Shown here in pieces: positions 37,501-49,074 of a stretch of DNA of 64,000 nucleotides. Both the position numbers and the translations under genes were made by a program. Where the stretch lies: assembly GCA_038501785.1 (NCBI GenBank), contig JBAMJR010000089.1:5436001-5500000 (forward strand), given 5' to 3'. Each line of letters begins with the position of its first letter. Position 1 is the stretch's first letter. The notes beneath the pieces were generated by a model. That model saw only the letters and a list, made by a program, of their open reading frames with translations, was not told the origin of the DNA and did not search any database. The stretch comes from Myoxocephalus aenaeus (Eukaryota; Chordata; Actinopteri; Perciformes; Cottidae).

Positions 37501-38371
37501 CGGAGCATCTGAGAGCGGTTAGCCCCTCAGATGTGAGCTTATCATCAGCTGTTAAGAGCGGTGTGAATTCCTCGGGCCTCAGGCTTCGGCCCTGAGTGTT
37601 TCTGAGCAGATAGGAAGAGAGAGGGAGCGCAGGTGCAGATGCGGGCCTCACATCCTGCAGCACATGATGATTAGACTGAGAGGGTCCATGTTAGCACTGG
37701 TGTGAGAGGAATCTCATCCATCAGTGGCAGATAGAGCATGGAGGAACCAGAAGGAGAAAGGAATGATGCCAAGTGTGCTTTACATAGAAATTTAGCAGAA
37801 AAGACGTGCTTTAGACATGGAGTGAGCTCATGACCTAAGAGTGGTCACATCATAATGTTGATGGAGTCTGTGAACTGCAGTTAATATATTGGGGAAAAAG
37901 GCGAAACAAGTGGATATTGATGTAATATTATTGCAATATTATTGTATTATTATTAGCAAAGCAATTAAAAGTAATAACACTTTGAATGATATATTGTATG
38001 TTGTGAAACTGACTTTTTCAACGGCCATAGAGTATAAGTTTATGGGTGCAGCTTCCAGTGAATATTTATAAACTACTGGATGTCAGACAGTCAATATGAC
38101 TTACAATTTTTGGGACAAGCACACTTGCATAATTTTAGATTTAATGGTTAAGACTTCTCTATTTTTAATATTTGAATTCAGGACGAGAAGCTGCAACACA
38201 GCACTCCTAGTGGTCATTGATAATGTCTGCAGACCTGCAGGGCAGGGTGTTTTTTTTCTTCCTTTAACACTTGAGCTGGCTAAGCAGCGAAGCAGCTGCA
38301 GCAGAACGTCTGTCTACTGTGGTCTCACCAAGTTCCGGAAGAACGGCACAGGAGCAGAGCGGCGAAATGTC

Positions 38372-38424
38372 TCACACCGGACAATCGAGAGGAACGTCCC
38401 AGAGGTTGATGATCCTCTTCCTGT
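38372..38424 (-). CDS. mucin-like gene tentative last exon (ambiguous acceptor)
   Basis: Two overlapping CAG acceptors (TTTAAACAGACAG) could be used. The first gives DRKRIINLWDVPLDCPV and a stop at 38372-38374. The second, four bases on, gives a longer tail beginning GRGSSTSGTFLSIV. Phase 1 of exon 8 is compatible with both, so the C-terminus is uncertain. Confidence 0.35.
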
Positions 38425-41400
38425 CTGTTTAAAAGAAGCAAGGGGTTAACAGAGGGTGGTTTAGAGATGCAAATCATGATGGTAAACTGAAGAACAAACT
38501 GCTGTAATGTGACCTGATTACTTTCTTATACTGTAAGTTAGACAGACGAGTCAATTAATCATTAGTACCACTAGTAAGGGATCATTTTACAATCAGTATG
38601 GAGAGTATTCAGCGACCAATTACTAATAACCAATAATAATGTCAGCAACAAACTTGGAAGAATCTTTTAATGTTGCACAGTGAATTTTTACTCAACTAGG
38701 GATACACCCATAACATTAACATAGTGAATGACTGCATAGTGGTAAGTTCTTGTTTTTGTCACCAGATTAGTGGAAAATGTGTTGAAATGTGACATGTTGC
38801 AGGAGTTGAGTCATTCTGTCATTATTCTGCAGTAGAGTCAACAAACTGAGGTCACTACTGTCCTTTTTCAATCCTAAATGGTTGAACACATAGCGTTATA
38901 CGGTATAATCAGTAGATGAGATGTTAATCTTAGTATGAAATAATGAATATCTCAGCTACTACAAGGAATAACAATGCCAAACTTTAAATACCAACCTCTT
39001 GTCTGACTGAAGTCAGCATTGTTGCTGTTGTTCTCATTCTCCTCCTTCAGCGACTCCACAGAGGTCTTGTTGGAGACGTCATCAGTTTTCTCCTCCACAC
39101 TCGGCTCCACAGGCGCAGGGGGACTCTGCTCAACGACGTCCTCTTTGGGTTTGTCCTCAGAGCTGTCTGGGGTTGGCACCGGAGCAGCAGACTCAGCGCT
39201 GGGATCAACAACAGATTTATCGGCCTCAGCTGTGAAGGACAACAAAAGCAAACATTACGTTTTCATTAATATTTTTTTTTCCTACAATGAATCCAGTTAA
39301 AGTGTGACACATATGCAATATGTAGAGGAATTAAAACAACACACAGCTTAAGTCATAATGGAATAAACTGGAAAAACCCAACATTTATGTCATGCCTTTT
39401 CAAAAGGAAGTAAGGCTGTTGCAATACATTCATTGTGTAACGTCGTTGAGACATCATTTTAACTTATGACATTGCAGATTTGCAATTTACATTCTGTACT
39501 TAGCACCCACATAATAACAGTATTTCCACCCATTTAGCCTCAAGCGGTTTCACCCTCTCTAACAGTAAGGGGGGATTTCTCTCTGGCGAAGGCATTTCAG
39601 GGGGCCACCATGTTGTTAATGAGGCGGCTGATTACTGACCAGTTCCTAATGAGCCACAGCCATGCAGCTGTTAGAGGCTGTGGGAAAGTAGGGCGGCCCC
39701 ATCATTATCTGACCCAGGGTTAGGTGGAGGGAAAGCGGAGATGAAGGGGAGATGAAGGTGACCGTTGTTCTAGACATAATTCGGAGTAAGATGGCTCCTT
39801 GAACTACTTTCCAACCGTCAGAGAATCATCAAGTCTGTCCGGTTTATGGCGGATTACTAGACGCTTCATCACTCTGCACCTGACTGACAGCTTTACATTA
39901 TGCTTTAGTATTAGACCAGACATGTGATCTGTAGTTGCTACTTTGTATTATTTTTAAAGTCATGGGTTTAAATGCACTATAGCTCTGTACCACTCACATG
40001 TCCGTCTTTTCACAAGAAAAAAAACGCTTACCAGCGCCTCTAAACATAATTAATTAACACTTTGGGAACAGCTGGGTGCAGTAAGCATACAGAGTTTTTC
40101 AAGACAGTTAAACCATTGAACTTCCGTTGATGTTTCCCAACAATTATCAGATGGATTGCCTTGTATAAGAAGAAGATGTATTTGCACTGAGCCCACAGGA
40201 AGTGACAAATCAGACTGCCGCTGAAATACGTTTTACCTGCTCCTCCACTCAATTCTGACAAAAGTTGACTAACCATTGATCACTTTCGTAACCTTCGGAT
40301 AAAATCAAATTATAAAATAACACAGACTAGCCATGTTGTACGGAACTTTGTGGGAGAATCTTGTATCAGAGATTGTGTAATTCACAATTTACCAAACGTC
40401 TGGCTGATTTCTCCAGCGTTATCAAGAAAAAGTGAGTTTGACAAGCAGTCCTCATCAGCCAAATCAGATTCTTCTTCTTGCCGCCAAGTTGAATCCAAAC
40501 AGCAGCAACATAGCCAGCATGATTAGAAATATGGCAGCCCTCCTGCACTGATTGCTCACAGTTTCACTTCTTTTCCAACGAGAGGAAGAGAACCCTTTGA
40601 AAGGTAGCTGCATGGTTGTCAAAGCGGCCGTCAGCATTGTCCATTTCAACAGAGTGGCCCAGGGCAGGGAGGCAAGCCCAGACACGAGATGTACATTTTT
40701 ACCTTTTCTTATTCAGCCTGAGAAGACCTCTGAGTAAAACAGGAACACTTCATTCATTCAGAACAATAAGACAAGGATAAGAACTTATGCTTTCATACAT
40801 ATCACACGATATGACGTCAAATGTATAGTTAAAGATTTATCATCAACGCATTAATTATAGTGTAAATGATCTTGAATTCACAAATATTTACTCAACATCT
40901 GGATTTAAAACGTTCTGACTTGCTGCATATGAATACAAAGACTTTCGTATGTTTTTTTTTCATATGCGTTTGAAATTATACTGAAAAACACTCATGTTAT
41001 ATGGCAAAATAACCACATGCTCAAGAACCACTGAAGGAGATGCGGGTTGTCAGCTGCAGTTAAGGCAAACTGAACATGTTTGTAATTTGTTAACTTGGCT
41101 TCCATTTCCACCATGTGGTAGACATGAGTACTGCAGGCCACATTTTCTGCCTCTCTTCTCAAAGTAAGGAATGGTTGAGTCTGTTTTGAAGACACTTGAA
41201 GTCAACATCCTTAACTGATCTGCAACAAAGTTGTTTTTTCAAGTCAAGCTTGATTCAAGCTGCTGTGCAGATTTCAGATTTCCTTCCTACAAAATTCGCA
41301 CCAACTGTGCTTACAATAATTTTACAAACATGTTGTGGTTTGACAAAGTTGGATGACATGTGGTAAAAATGTAACATTATTTTCGTTCATATTTGTATTA

Positions 41401-44400
41401 GACTGACAAATTAATGCCTGGAGGGGAGCACAACATATTCATATATGAGAATGAAATATGCTGTATGCCTGCAGAACACTATCTCACATTATCTCAGTGT
41501 TTTTAGAGTGTAGAGAGACCAAAGAAAAAAGTACTTCCTTTTATTCAGTTTAACTGATCTTGTGAAAGAGGAAGGATGATGGCACACCATTAGCCCACAA
41601 AACACATACAAATTCACAACTTCATTTGCAAAAAAAAATAATCTTATCCTGGTTCTCCGAGCTCCATCGATACAACAACACACTACATAATGCTGATCAG
41701 TCAGAGGTTTGTTCTTACCTGTCTGCTCCTCCTGTACTTCAGGTTTGGCCTCCGGCTCTTGCAGCTCTTTTTCTGTACTTTCAAAGGTTTGCAGACCTGA
41801 AAAGCATACATGGATCAGGATTTATAATAGTTCTGCAACAACAGAAAAGCACAATTTGTTTAAGTTTGAAGGGTAATTATTTTCTTTTATATATGTGACA
41901 TCTTCTCTGTAACATTGTTGTTGATGTAGTTAATACACAATAATGATGGTGTGTTGACTGACTGTTCTGAGGTACAGCTTCAATCGGCAACTCAGGCTCC
42001 ACAGTGCTGAGAGGGATGTTGGCTTCATCCGGTCTGGAGTGGAAGTCGACAGAGTAACGCTGTAAAAAGAAAACACACACATTAGTGACAAAAATGGAGG
42101 AAATGGTTTGACATTTTGGGAAATAAGAGGCTTGAACACATTGATGTCCGTGACTAAAAGGTTTGTTGTTTGTTTCTATTTTACGTTAGCTTGATTTTGT
42201 CCAATGGTAAAATATTCTGTAACATTACCAATCAACAGTTTATGTATAATTTGTTGTAAAAAACAACAACTAAACTGTAAAATGTACATGTTTTTTGTGT
42301 GCGGATTAAACAAACTAGAATGTTAGCAGGCTTTAGGTTAGCTGTTTCCCCGTTTCAAGTCTTTATGCTAAGCATTGCTAACTAGCTGTTGGTGGTAGCT
42401 TTTTCAAAAACAAACGTGAGTGTGGTATCAACTGCGTCCTCTTGCTCTCTGAAAGTAGATTAATTATCACATTTCCAAAAATATCAAACAATTTCCTATT
42501 TGGTAGGTTAGTAGAAACAAACGGCTAACGTTACTCACTCTTCCTCTTTTCCGTCCGAAGAAGCAGGCAACTCCAAATACGAAGGCTACTAAGATGATCA
42601 CAACTATGATGATAATGCCTGAAGGAGGTAATAACGTTTGTAGTAATCTTTACAAAGACAAACACATTTGCTCAAATCGTGGCTATGCAATGTGGCCCTT
42701 ACGACATAACATACATCTACTGCTTATGGCTGAACTTAAAATACATTGTGGTTTGATATCACTTGATATCTTGTTCTGGAGCACATGTAAGTGTAACTCA
42801 CCGGTGCTGTCAATTGCTGTCGACTTATCTGGCTTAGCAGTGATGCCTGTAAAAAAAATAAAAAAATACGCATAAGGTTTATTATTCAAAAGAGAAAAAC
42901 AAATCAAACAATGCCTTTCAACATGAAGTTAGTTAGTCTGTCAGTATAAACCTGGTAATGATGAGTCAAATGTCACCTTCTGTTCATAATACAGTCAGAA
43001 GGGAAAGGTGAAAACGTAATTGTCAGTTTCATATTTAACTGGTTTAAAGCTGCATTAACAGATTTGTTTTGGCCACTCGGGGGCGGCAAAACAAGCTGAA
43101 AACACAACAGTGACATTATCTCCTGACAAAGCTTATATGTATATCTAATGTTACACTTTCACCAGACACAGAGCAACATTTACATTAATTTGTATAGACG
43201 TGTCCCTGTCCACCTGATGAAAGTAAGTCCAATATTTACTGTCCTTTGTGTCTGTCAAATCCAGAGTGAATATTTGTCTCTTTAGCAAATGCTCCACTGT
43301 GTTCAGTCGCTGCCTATGTCTGTTAGCCGTAGCAGAGTACGGCAGGTTTTGGTGGGAGGGAACCAAAACAGTTAAATTGTAAAATTGAAAACGAGTCAAC
43401 AGATGCTAAAACTCAGGACTGCAGAGCCACCATTCACAGTAAGAAGTCCTTCTATCCATTGTTTATCTCTTGTTATACAAAAGTAGTACTGATTAATGCA
43501 GCTCTAAAGTATCGTCAGCATCGATAGTATTCATCACTGTGTCCAATTTTAACTCAGATATTAATTTTTCTCTGTCATTTAACATTTTGATTTCTACAAT
43601 TATCGAGTTCTGACTAATCTGACTAATTACGGAGCACCCAATTGTTGAATATAGTTCATTTAATCAGCAGTCTCAACTCACCTTTGTCCGTGATTGTTTT
43701 GACAGTTGTTGTGCCATTGGATTTAATAGTGGTGACTGTTGATACACTTTTAGTGCTTGTCCCACCTGAATCAGAGAATCACGTCAAGCAAATAATGATT
43801 CAGACAGGAACGATCATAAAACAAAAGAAGGCATGATGATGAACCCACTGGCTATGAGAATCCTGAGCATTATTTTTGAGTAATCAAACCCTTATGGGTT
43901 ACTGTACATGCACAATCCAACATGAATAAGCTCTCACCTTGCTGCATTGTTGTGGAGGGTAAGATGGTGCTGTTGCCCTTGGTGGTGTTCATGGTACCAT
44001 TGGCAGTGACATCGTTGGCGCTGGTGGTTCTGGTGACATTGGTGGTCGAGTTGAGGGGTGTTACAGTGGGGGAATAATTGACAGTACTGGAAGCTGTTGT
44101 TGTTTCATTTGCTGTGACAGAAGCAACAACCAGACCTGCAGGAGAAGATGGACAAGCACAAAACTATCCAACAGTTGAACACAAACATGACGGAAGCTTG
44201 AGCATAAAACACAAGTTCAGATTCAAGAAACTTTATGTTTTTTTTTAGTCTGTTTGTCTTGTATTTTTTATTTTATTGTTTCTTTGCATATATTAAATAA
44301 ATAATTGATCACATTGATCACACAAAATAAACTTTACTGCAAAGTATATTTAAGGATATTTGTTGATCTGTAAATCAACCGCACCTCGTATTCAGACTAC

Positions 44401-44535
44401 AAGACTTACAGCAGCTCTGTTAACTACGCCCGAAATATACTTCAGAGACATATATATATATATATATATATATATTCAGAGACAAATATAAAGAGCCTTA
44501 CCCAGAAAAAAGAAGGAAAGGCTGGTGGAAGGCAT
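38372..44535 (-). CDS. Mucin-like single-pass type I membrane protein, nine exons, about 300 aa (family not identified)
   Basis: I assembled this gene from splice sites. Exons are 44535-44502, 44135-43938, 43765-43682, 42846-42802, 42618-42539, 42059-41963, 41796-41719, 39229-38996 and a tentative last exon 38424-38372, giving 903 bases (300 residues plus stop). It starts MPSTSLSFFFLG and continues LVVASVTA, a signal peptide of about 20 residues. The ectodomain (21-120) is Ser/Thr-rich with eight N-X-S/T sequons. Residues 121-141 form a transmembrane helix (GIIIIVVIILVAFVFGVACF), followed by the stop-transfer GRKRGRR. The tail is acidic and Pro/Glu-rich and begins RYSVDFHSRPDEANIPLSTV. This layout resembles sialomucins such as CD164, porimin/TMEM123, PARM1 or endomucin, but I cannot match it to any of them. 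It lies on the frem2 strand, about 15 kb upstream of it. The sequence gives no specific function. Confidence 0.8.
38996..39229 (-). CDS. mucin-like gene exon 8: Pro/Glu/Ser-rich cytoplasmic tail
   Basis: This 234-base exon has acceptor TTCACAG| and donor |GTTGGT, phase 1 at both ends. It is acidic and disordered in appearance (TPDSSEDKPKEDVVEQSPPA, PVEPSVEEKTDD). If the donor is not used, the frame ends 13 codons later in an alternative C-terminus, WYLKFGIVIPCSS. Confidence 0.8.
39230..41718 (-). other. mucin-like gene intron 7
   Basis: This 2.5 kb intron has no exon I can support. A moderately GC-rich stretch at about 39590-39900 stands out from its AT-rich surroundings; it is non-coding as far as I can see. 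Confidence 0.6.
41719..41796 (-). CDS. mucin-like gene exon 7: acidic cytoplasmic tail
   Basis: This 78-base exon has acceptor GCTTTTCAG| and donor |GTAAGA, phase 1 at both ends. It encodes LQTFESTEKELQEPEAKPEV and QEEQT, an acidic low-complexity segment. Confidence 0.8.
41963..42059 (-). CDS. mucin-like gene exon 6: juxtamembrane cytoplasmic segment
   Basis: This 97-base exon has acceptor TTTTTACAG| and donor |GTCAGT. It enters in phase 0 and leaves in phase 1. It encodes RYSVDFHSRPDEANIPLSTV then EPELPIEAVPQN. The tyrosine close to the membrane within RRYSVDF could be a signalling or sorting site, which is inference. Confidence 0.82.
42338..42500. repeat. Dispersed teleost repeat copy in mucin-like gene intron 5
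   Basis: It contains GCTGTTTCCCC, CAAGTCTTTATGCTAAGC, CTAACTAGCTG and GAGTGTGGTATCAACT in the same order as the 33941-34055 fragment. A segment near 42107-42135 (TTTGACATTTTGGGAAATAA) resembles the reverse complement of the end near 42465-42500, so the whole unit may span about 42107-42500. Confidence 0.6.
42539..42618 (-). CDS. mucin-like gene exon 5: transmembrane helix
   Basis: This 80-base exon has acceptor CCTTCAG| and donor |GTGAGT. It enters in phase 1 and leaves in phase 0. It encodes a strongly hydrophobic stretch, GIIIIVVIILVAFVFGVACF, followed by FGRKRGR, a typical membrane anchor with a cytoplasmic basic stop-transfer signal. Confidence 0.88.
42802..42846 (-). CDS. mucin-like gene exon 4: short membrane-proximal stalk
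   Basis: This 45-base exon has acceptor TTTTTACAG| after a T-rich tract and donor |GTGAGT, phase 1 at both ends. It encodes ITAKPDKSTAIDST. Its size and symmetric phase mean it could be skipped without shifting the frame. Confidence 0.75.
43042..43510. mobile_element. Non-autonomous inverted-repeat element in mucin-like gene intron 3
   Basis: The left end TTTAAAGCTGCATTAACAG is matched by the right end CTGATTAATGCAGCTCTAAAG in inverted orientation with few differences. The interior motifs CAGAGCAACATTTACATTAA and AAAGTAAGTCCAATATTTAC recur in a partial copy at about 57046-57250, showing it is a dispersed family. Confidence 0.7.
43682..43765 (-). CDS. mucin-like gene exon 3: Thr-rich ectodomain
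   Basis: This 84-base exon has acceptor CTGATTCAG| and donor |GTGAGT, phase 1 at both ends. The product GTSTKSVSTVTTIKSNGTTT then VKTITDK continues the mucin-like region and has one more sequon. Confidence 0.82.
43938..44135 (-). CDS. mucin-like gene exon 2: Ser/Thr/Asn-rich ectodomain
   Basis: This 198-base exon has acceptor CTCCTGCAG| and donor |GTGAGA, phase 1 at both ends. It carries seven N-glycosylation sequons, including NETT, NYS, NST, NVT, NGT and NTT, with abundant Thr and Ser for O-glycosylation. Confidence 0.85.
44450..44475. repeat. (TA)n microsatellite in mucin-like gene intron 1
   Basis: An uninterrupted TA tract lies about 25 bases inside intron 1. A second TA/CATG-rich tract lies upstream of the start codon at about 44585-44635. 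Confidence 0.9.
44502..44535 (-). CDS. mucin-like gene exon 1: start codon and signal peptide
   Basis: ATG at 44535-44533 opens MPSTSLSFFFL and the exon ends CTGG|GTAAGG in phase 1. The hydrophobic stretch continues in exon 2 (LVVASVTA), completing a signal peptide. The context TTACAATGC is moderate. The frame and signal peptide both support this start. Confidence 0.78.
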
Positions 44536-46591
44536 TGTAAGTTTGTTTGATGGTAGCAGGTTGGGGTAGTCTAGATACACAGAATACATACATATACATG
44601 TATATATATATATACATGTACATATATATGTATTATAAAAGCTCTGAGCGCGAAGGTATTGCTTTCATATGCTTCGTTTCTTCCTCACTGTCTCAGATCG
44701 TTGCATGCTTATAAAGACACCCAAAAAGAGGATCAACGCCTCTGACCACAGCAGGATGCATCAAAGGACAGCGTTGCTCAAACGGTGTAAGTGAGAGGAA
44801 ACATACTGTTGGTGCGTTGCTTCAGAGTCAACAACATGAGGACTCGACTATTTTGGCTCACTGTAAATCCAAAGTAAATTCATTAAATGAACAGTATGGC
44901 CTGTTCGTGCCAGCTGTAACACCTGTGAGGGCAAATATTTCATCTAATATCGACCTCTTCGTGTTTGACGGATTAACTTGTCAGTTTGTGTTCGCAATTT
45001 ATTTCCACGAAGCAATACATTGTTAACAGTTATAACTGTTTGTCTTTTTCTTGAGAAACGTATAGTGTTGCAAAACAGGTTACTTGGTGCAATTGTTCCA
45101 CTGTTGTCAGTAAATGTTCTGCTCACTAGATGTCGCTGTGACAAAAGGGAAAAAACCCAGATGGGGTTAACAGTTGCCCTCTTTTCTTTTGCTGAAGGTA
45201 AATTTAACTTGAACTAAATTGATTTCCCTCTCTCGTGTACGAGAATAAATGAGCTACAAAAGGTTCACAAAATGTATAGGAATCTTGTATTACATCTGTA
45301 TTACAGCTTTTAAAAAAAGATCAAGAACAATATGTTGAGGCAATTGTTGTGGAGGCTGAGGAAGATATGACGATAGTGAGACAACAAATAGCGATGCAAC
45401 AATCAGTTGATTAATCGAAACAGAAACAGAATCTGCAACTAATTTAATAACCGTTTAATAACTTTATTTATTTATCAAGCAAAAATGCAACATTTTCACA
45501 GGTTGCATTTTCTCAAACACGAGGTGTGATGCTTTTCTTTGTCAGATATAAATGTCTTTGGGGTTTGGACTGTTGGTCGAAATACACAAACCATCTCTTT
45601 CATTTCAAGTATTTTTTTTTTACTGTTTTCGGGCCTTTTACAGATGTGTTTTTTGCTGTAATGCTGCTGCTCTTTAATGTTCATAAATTAGTGTGTTGAA
45701 CAAGTGTGTCAGCGTTACTTGTCCTGTGTGGGTGGAGTTGTTGTCAGGGTGTATGTGTGCTCAGCCTTGTAGGTTAATTTATTACTGTTTATTTCCCCAT
45801 GCCAGTGGTAATCAGCAGCAGGATTAGTGTTAACTGCCACCCAGTCACTGGCAGGCTCCACGTGGGCCACCGCAGGCCCCTCCTGCCGACTGGCCTGACC
45901 GGGTCTGTCCGGGACCGGCTCGCAGTGACGAGAAACTGGGAGTCCGCTAATCCTGAAGAAAGACTGTCCGTCTGGCTTCCTCTGTGGGCCACCTATCACC
46001 ACATCACAGAGCCCAGGCACCGGCACCAGGGCCGGCCCGGTGGATGAGCTAATCACTGAGAGGAGAGCAGAGTGTGTTTCTATGTGTGTGAGAGACACAC
46101 AGAGAGGGGAGAGAGCTGGACCACCCACCCGGAGGATTCAGAGGCACAGGATTCACAGCCCATTCTGTTGACCTGCCACACCGCCCCAGCTCTGGGCAAG
46201 GCCCTCCCCAATTGTTCCGCCTGCTAACATGAGGAGGGGGGTTACACAAGGGGGATGGGGGGTGGACGAGCAGTAAACAGTGGGCTGAGCTTCTCTCCTT
46301 CAGCGCACAAAGGGGCTGAATTGTATCGGGACTGGAGCACTTTTTAGAGTGGCCCTGCCATGGGGCCTGAATGAAACATCTGTGGAGGCTGAGCCCGAGG
46401 GAGAAAATGCTATTTTGCTGTTCAACCACACTGACAACCTGTTTTCTCTTTCTTTACCCCCACCCCCATCCCACACACCCACCATCACCACCTCCCCTCA
46501 CTGTTATTTCTCACTTGGCCTTGTAAAACTATTCAAACTGTATACTCACATTTGCCAAGCAAGTAACAGAGAAGCAACAGTAAATGAGGGG

Positions 46592-46593
<2 letters not shown>

Positions 46594-46655
<62 letters not shown>
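46594..46655. repeat. (GA)n microsatellite
   Basis: An uninterrupted GA tract of about 31 units preceded by a run of G. Confidence 0.97.
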
Positions 46656-46660
<5 letters not shown>

Positions 46661-47760
46661 TGAAGGTTTGAATGAGGAAACACTTAACTGGAAACTGGAT
46701 TTTTATAAAAAGAATTCCACATCCTTATGAACCTGCACAGGATTTTCTTTTCAGTTCAGTTGAATTCAACAAATACAAAAAAATCGAACTCATCATACTG
46801 TATATTGAAACGTTGTTCATATAGACTGCTGTCCATTTGAAAACTAATTTTAATATAACTTGTATAACTCTGATGTAACTTACAACACAAATGTTGAGTT
46901 AGCAAGAGTTAAGTCCCTGAAAAGCATCCAGAGATAAAGAAAAACTATTTAAATGTTGCGATGTTGCCACATTTCCAGACACAAGCAATTAACTTGGTGA
47001 GTACAAAGTAGCTATTTACCAAAAGCACTTCAGTCAAAGAACTGACCATTTACAGCAAATGGTTACAGAGTTAAATGTGGCGGGAAAAGCTCTGCTCGTT
47101 GAAGGAGCCCTCAAAAAATCCAAACAACCACGAGGATTAAACTGGACAACTAAACCGCTTTAACAAACATGCATGAATGTTTAATCTTAATTACGAAACA
47201 CCACATAAGGAGTAGGGAGCTGTTGCATTAAATGCTGTTGGCACGAGCACATCAGCAGAGTTTGTGGTATAACGTCGGCACCTGCTGTGAATGAACTAGG
47301 AATGCTGAAGCTTATAGAAGCCAATAGAAGTGTGACTTACTTCACTAAAAACCCCAAACTATGAAAATAAATTGTTATACACTGGAACTATTCTTTAATT
47401 CATTAAAGTGTGCAAGCTGTAGACAGCTAACTTCCTTTAATCAGATGAATACAGTGACTGGCGTTTGAAGGCTATCATGGGTGTCGAGTCCCTCCATCCG
47501 TCAACATCACCTCCCCTCTTCCAGAAGGAACCCCCACACTCTCGACCCTCTTCCCCCAAAGTCCTGCTCCACCACACGCAGCTCAAAAAGCGACATTTCA
47601 GTTTAATTGAAGGGGAAACAAAGATCCCTACTTACTTCCTGGTCACCCATTTTCTTTAATCAATTTCCTCCCTTTGGTCCTATATCATCTGTAATTACTT
47701 TCCCTTTCCCGCCCCTTGCGGGTTCCTCCTGGAGCAAAGGTCCAAATACACACATGTAAG

Positions 47761-47762
<2 letters not shown>

Positions 47763-47857
<95 letters not shown>
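47763..47857. repeat. (CA)n microsatellite
   Basis: About 47 CA units without visible interruption. Confidence 0.98.
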
Positions 47858-47859
<2 letters not shown>

Positions 47860-49074
47860 ATTGCTAACCCCCTACCATAAGCAGGCAATACCTTTGGCAT
47901 CAATACTCGTTGTCCCCCTTTGGCTCCTCCAGCCTGAACAATAGAGAAGGCCCACTGGCTCCAGAACCCCACCAAGCAACCACTGACCCTGCCCACCTAC
48001 TCCACTAACCCCCCCCCACACACACGCACACACACACAGGTTCATGTGGTATGTACTCTCATATTCAAGTCGTAGACATTGTCACACACAGCTCACACGA
48101 GTCTGCAGTGAATGGGGGGAGAGAGGAGGGGAGGCAAAGGGGGGGAGGGAGTAGGGCCACTTTAAATACCAGCTCAGCTTGTAATCACTGGAGTTTGAAC
48201 TCAGAAGACTTCTTACGCTAAGAGGTCAAGAAGCCAGAACACTCATTCGCTCCTTTCTTTCTTCCCTGCTGCCCTCTGTCACTCACTCCTCTCAGCGGGT
48301 CTCTCTGATCCATAAACTGGTCGGGTTGAGTACAGTGAAACCAACGCTGGTGTCCTGAGGAAATCTTCTAGCAAAACAATGAGTGCGTTGTCTTCCAAGC
48401 ACCAAATTCATCGTGGCACAAACTTTGACTTCCTCCTGCGCTCAAGTAACATGAAGCGAATCTTCTGCCAAACGGGAAAATGTTCTGGGAGAACTGAGGT
48501 TTATTTGCAAACAGATCCAAAGGGAATTCATTACATTTGGCCAATCGGCCAAAGGGAATATGAAGACAGTGCCTGTAAATATCATTATTATAGTGTTGGA
48601 CCCGCTGCTTACCTCAGGACATTTTGTGTACATCTGGTAGAGGCTGGATGAAAATGGCCTCCAAATTATACACCTTTATTGGACTTTACATTTCAAAAAT
48701 ATGACCACCCAGAAAACGCAGCCCATACCACCCACACACTATTGAGTGGATTTATCACTCAGCTGATGCCAGTGTGCTTGATGAATGAAAGCGGCTTACA
48801 GTATTGGCGCCATCATTACCTTGTTTGATGGGGAAGCGAAACATCAGAAACTCCTATATAAATAGGTATATGCCATGAGAGGGGAAAGGTGTTGCCTGCA
48901 GGCAGCAATCACTATGTACATGAAAAGAAAAGTGCCGGTCCAATATTGTAAAACATTTTTTAAATAAAGCTGAGGAGGACATTTTTGTGTGTGGTAAAGA
49001 CAGGTCTAAAATTGGCCTCCAGTTAGTCAGCAGTGCAGTGGGATACAGATAGGAGGTAAACAGTGGTGAGGACA

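Larger units (their letters stand above)
23901..38371. other. Intergenic region between frem2 and the mucin-like gene
   Basis: I find no supported gene in these 14.5 kb on either strand. Open frames are short and lack splice-compatible partners. It holds a TA repeat (27462-27480), two inverted-repeat elements (26224-26718 and 34298-34589), and a short dispersed-repeat fragment (33941-34055). The rest is AT-rich sequence that I cannot classify. Confidence 0.6.

Noticed and set aside
45715..46128. 137-codon minus-strand frame in a GC-rich stretch
   Set aside because: Composition is irregular, with no recognisable domain and no plausible splice partners; the opposite strand is open as well, as expected for GC-rich DNA.
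46349..46663. 104-codon plus-strand frame ending in Arg-Glu repeats
   Set aside because: Its C-terminal part is the GA microsatellite, and the rest has no protein signature.
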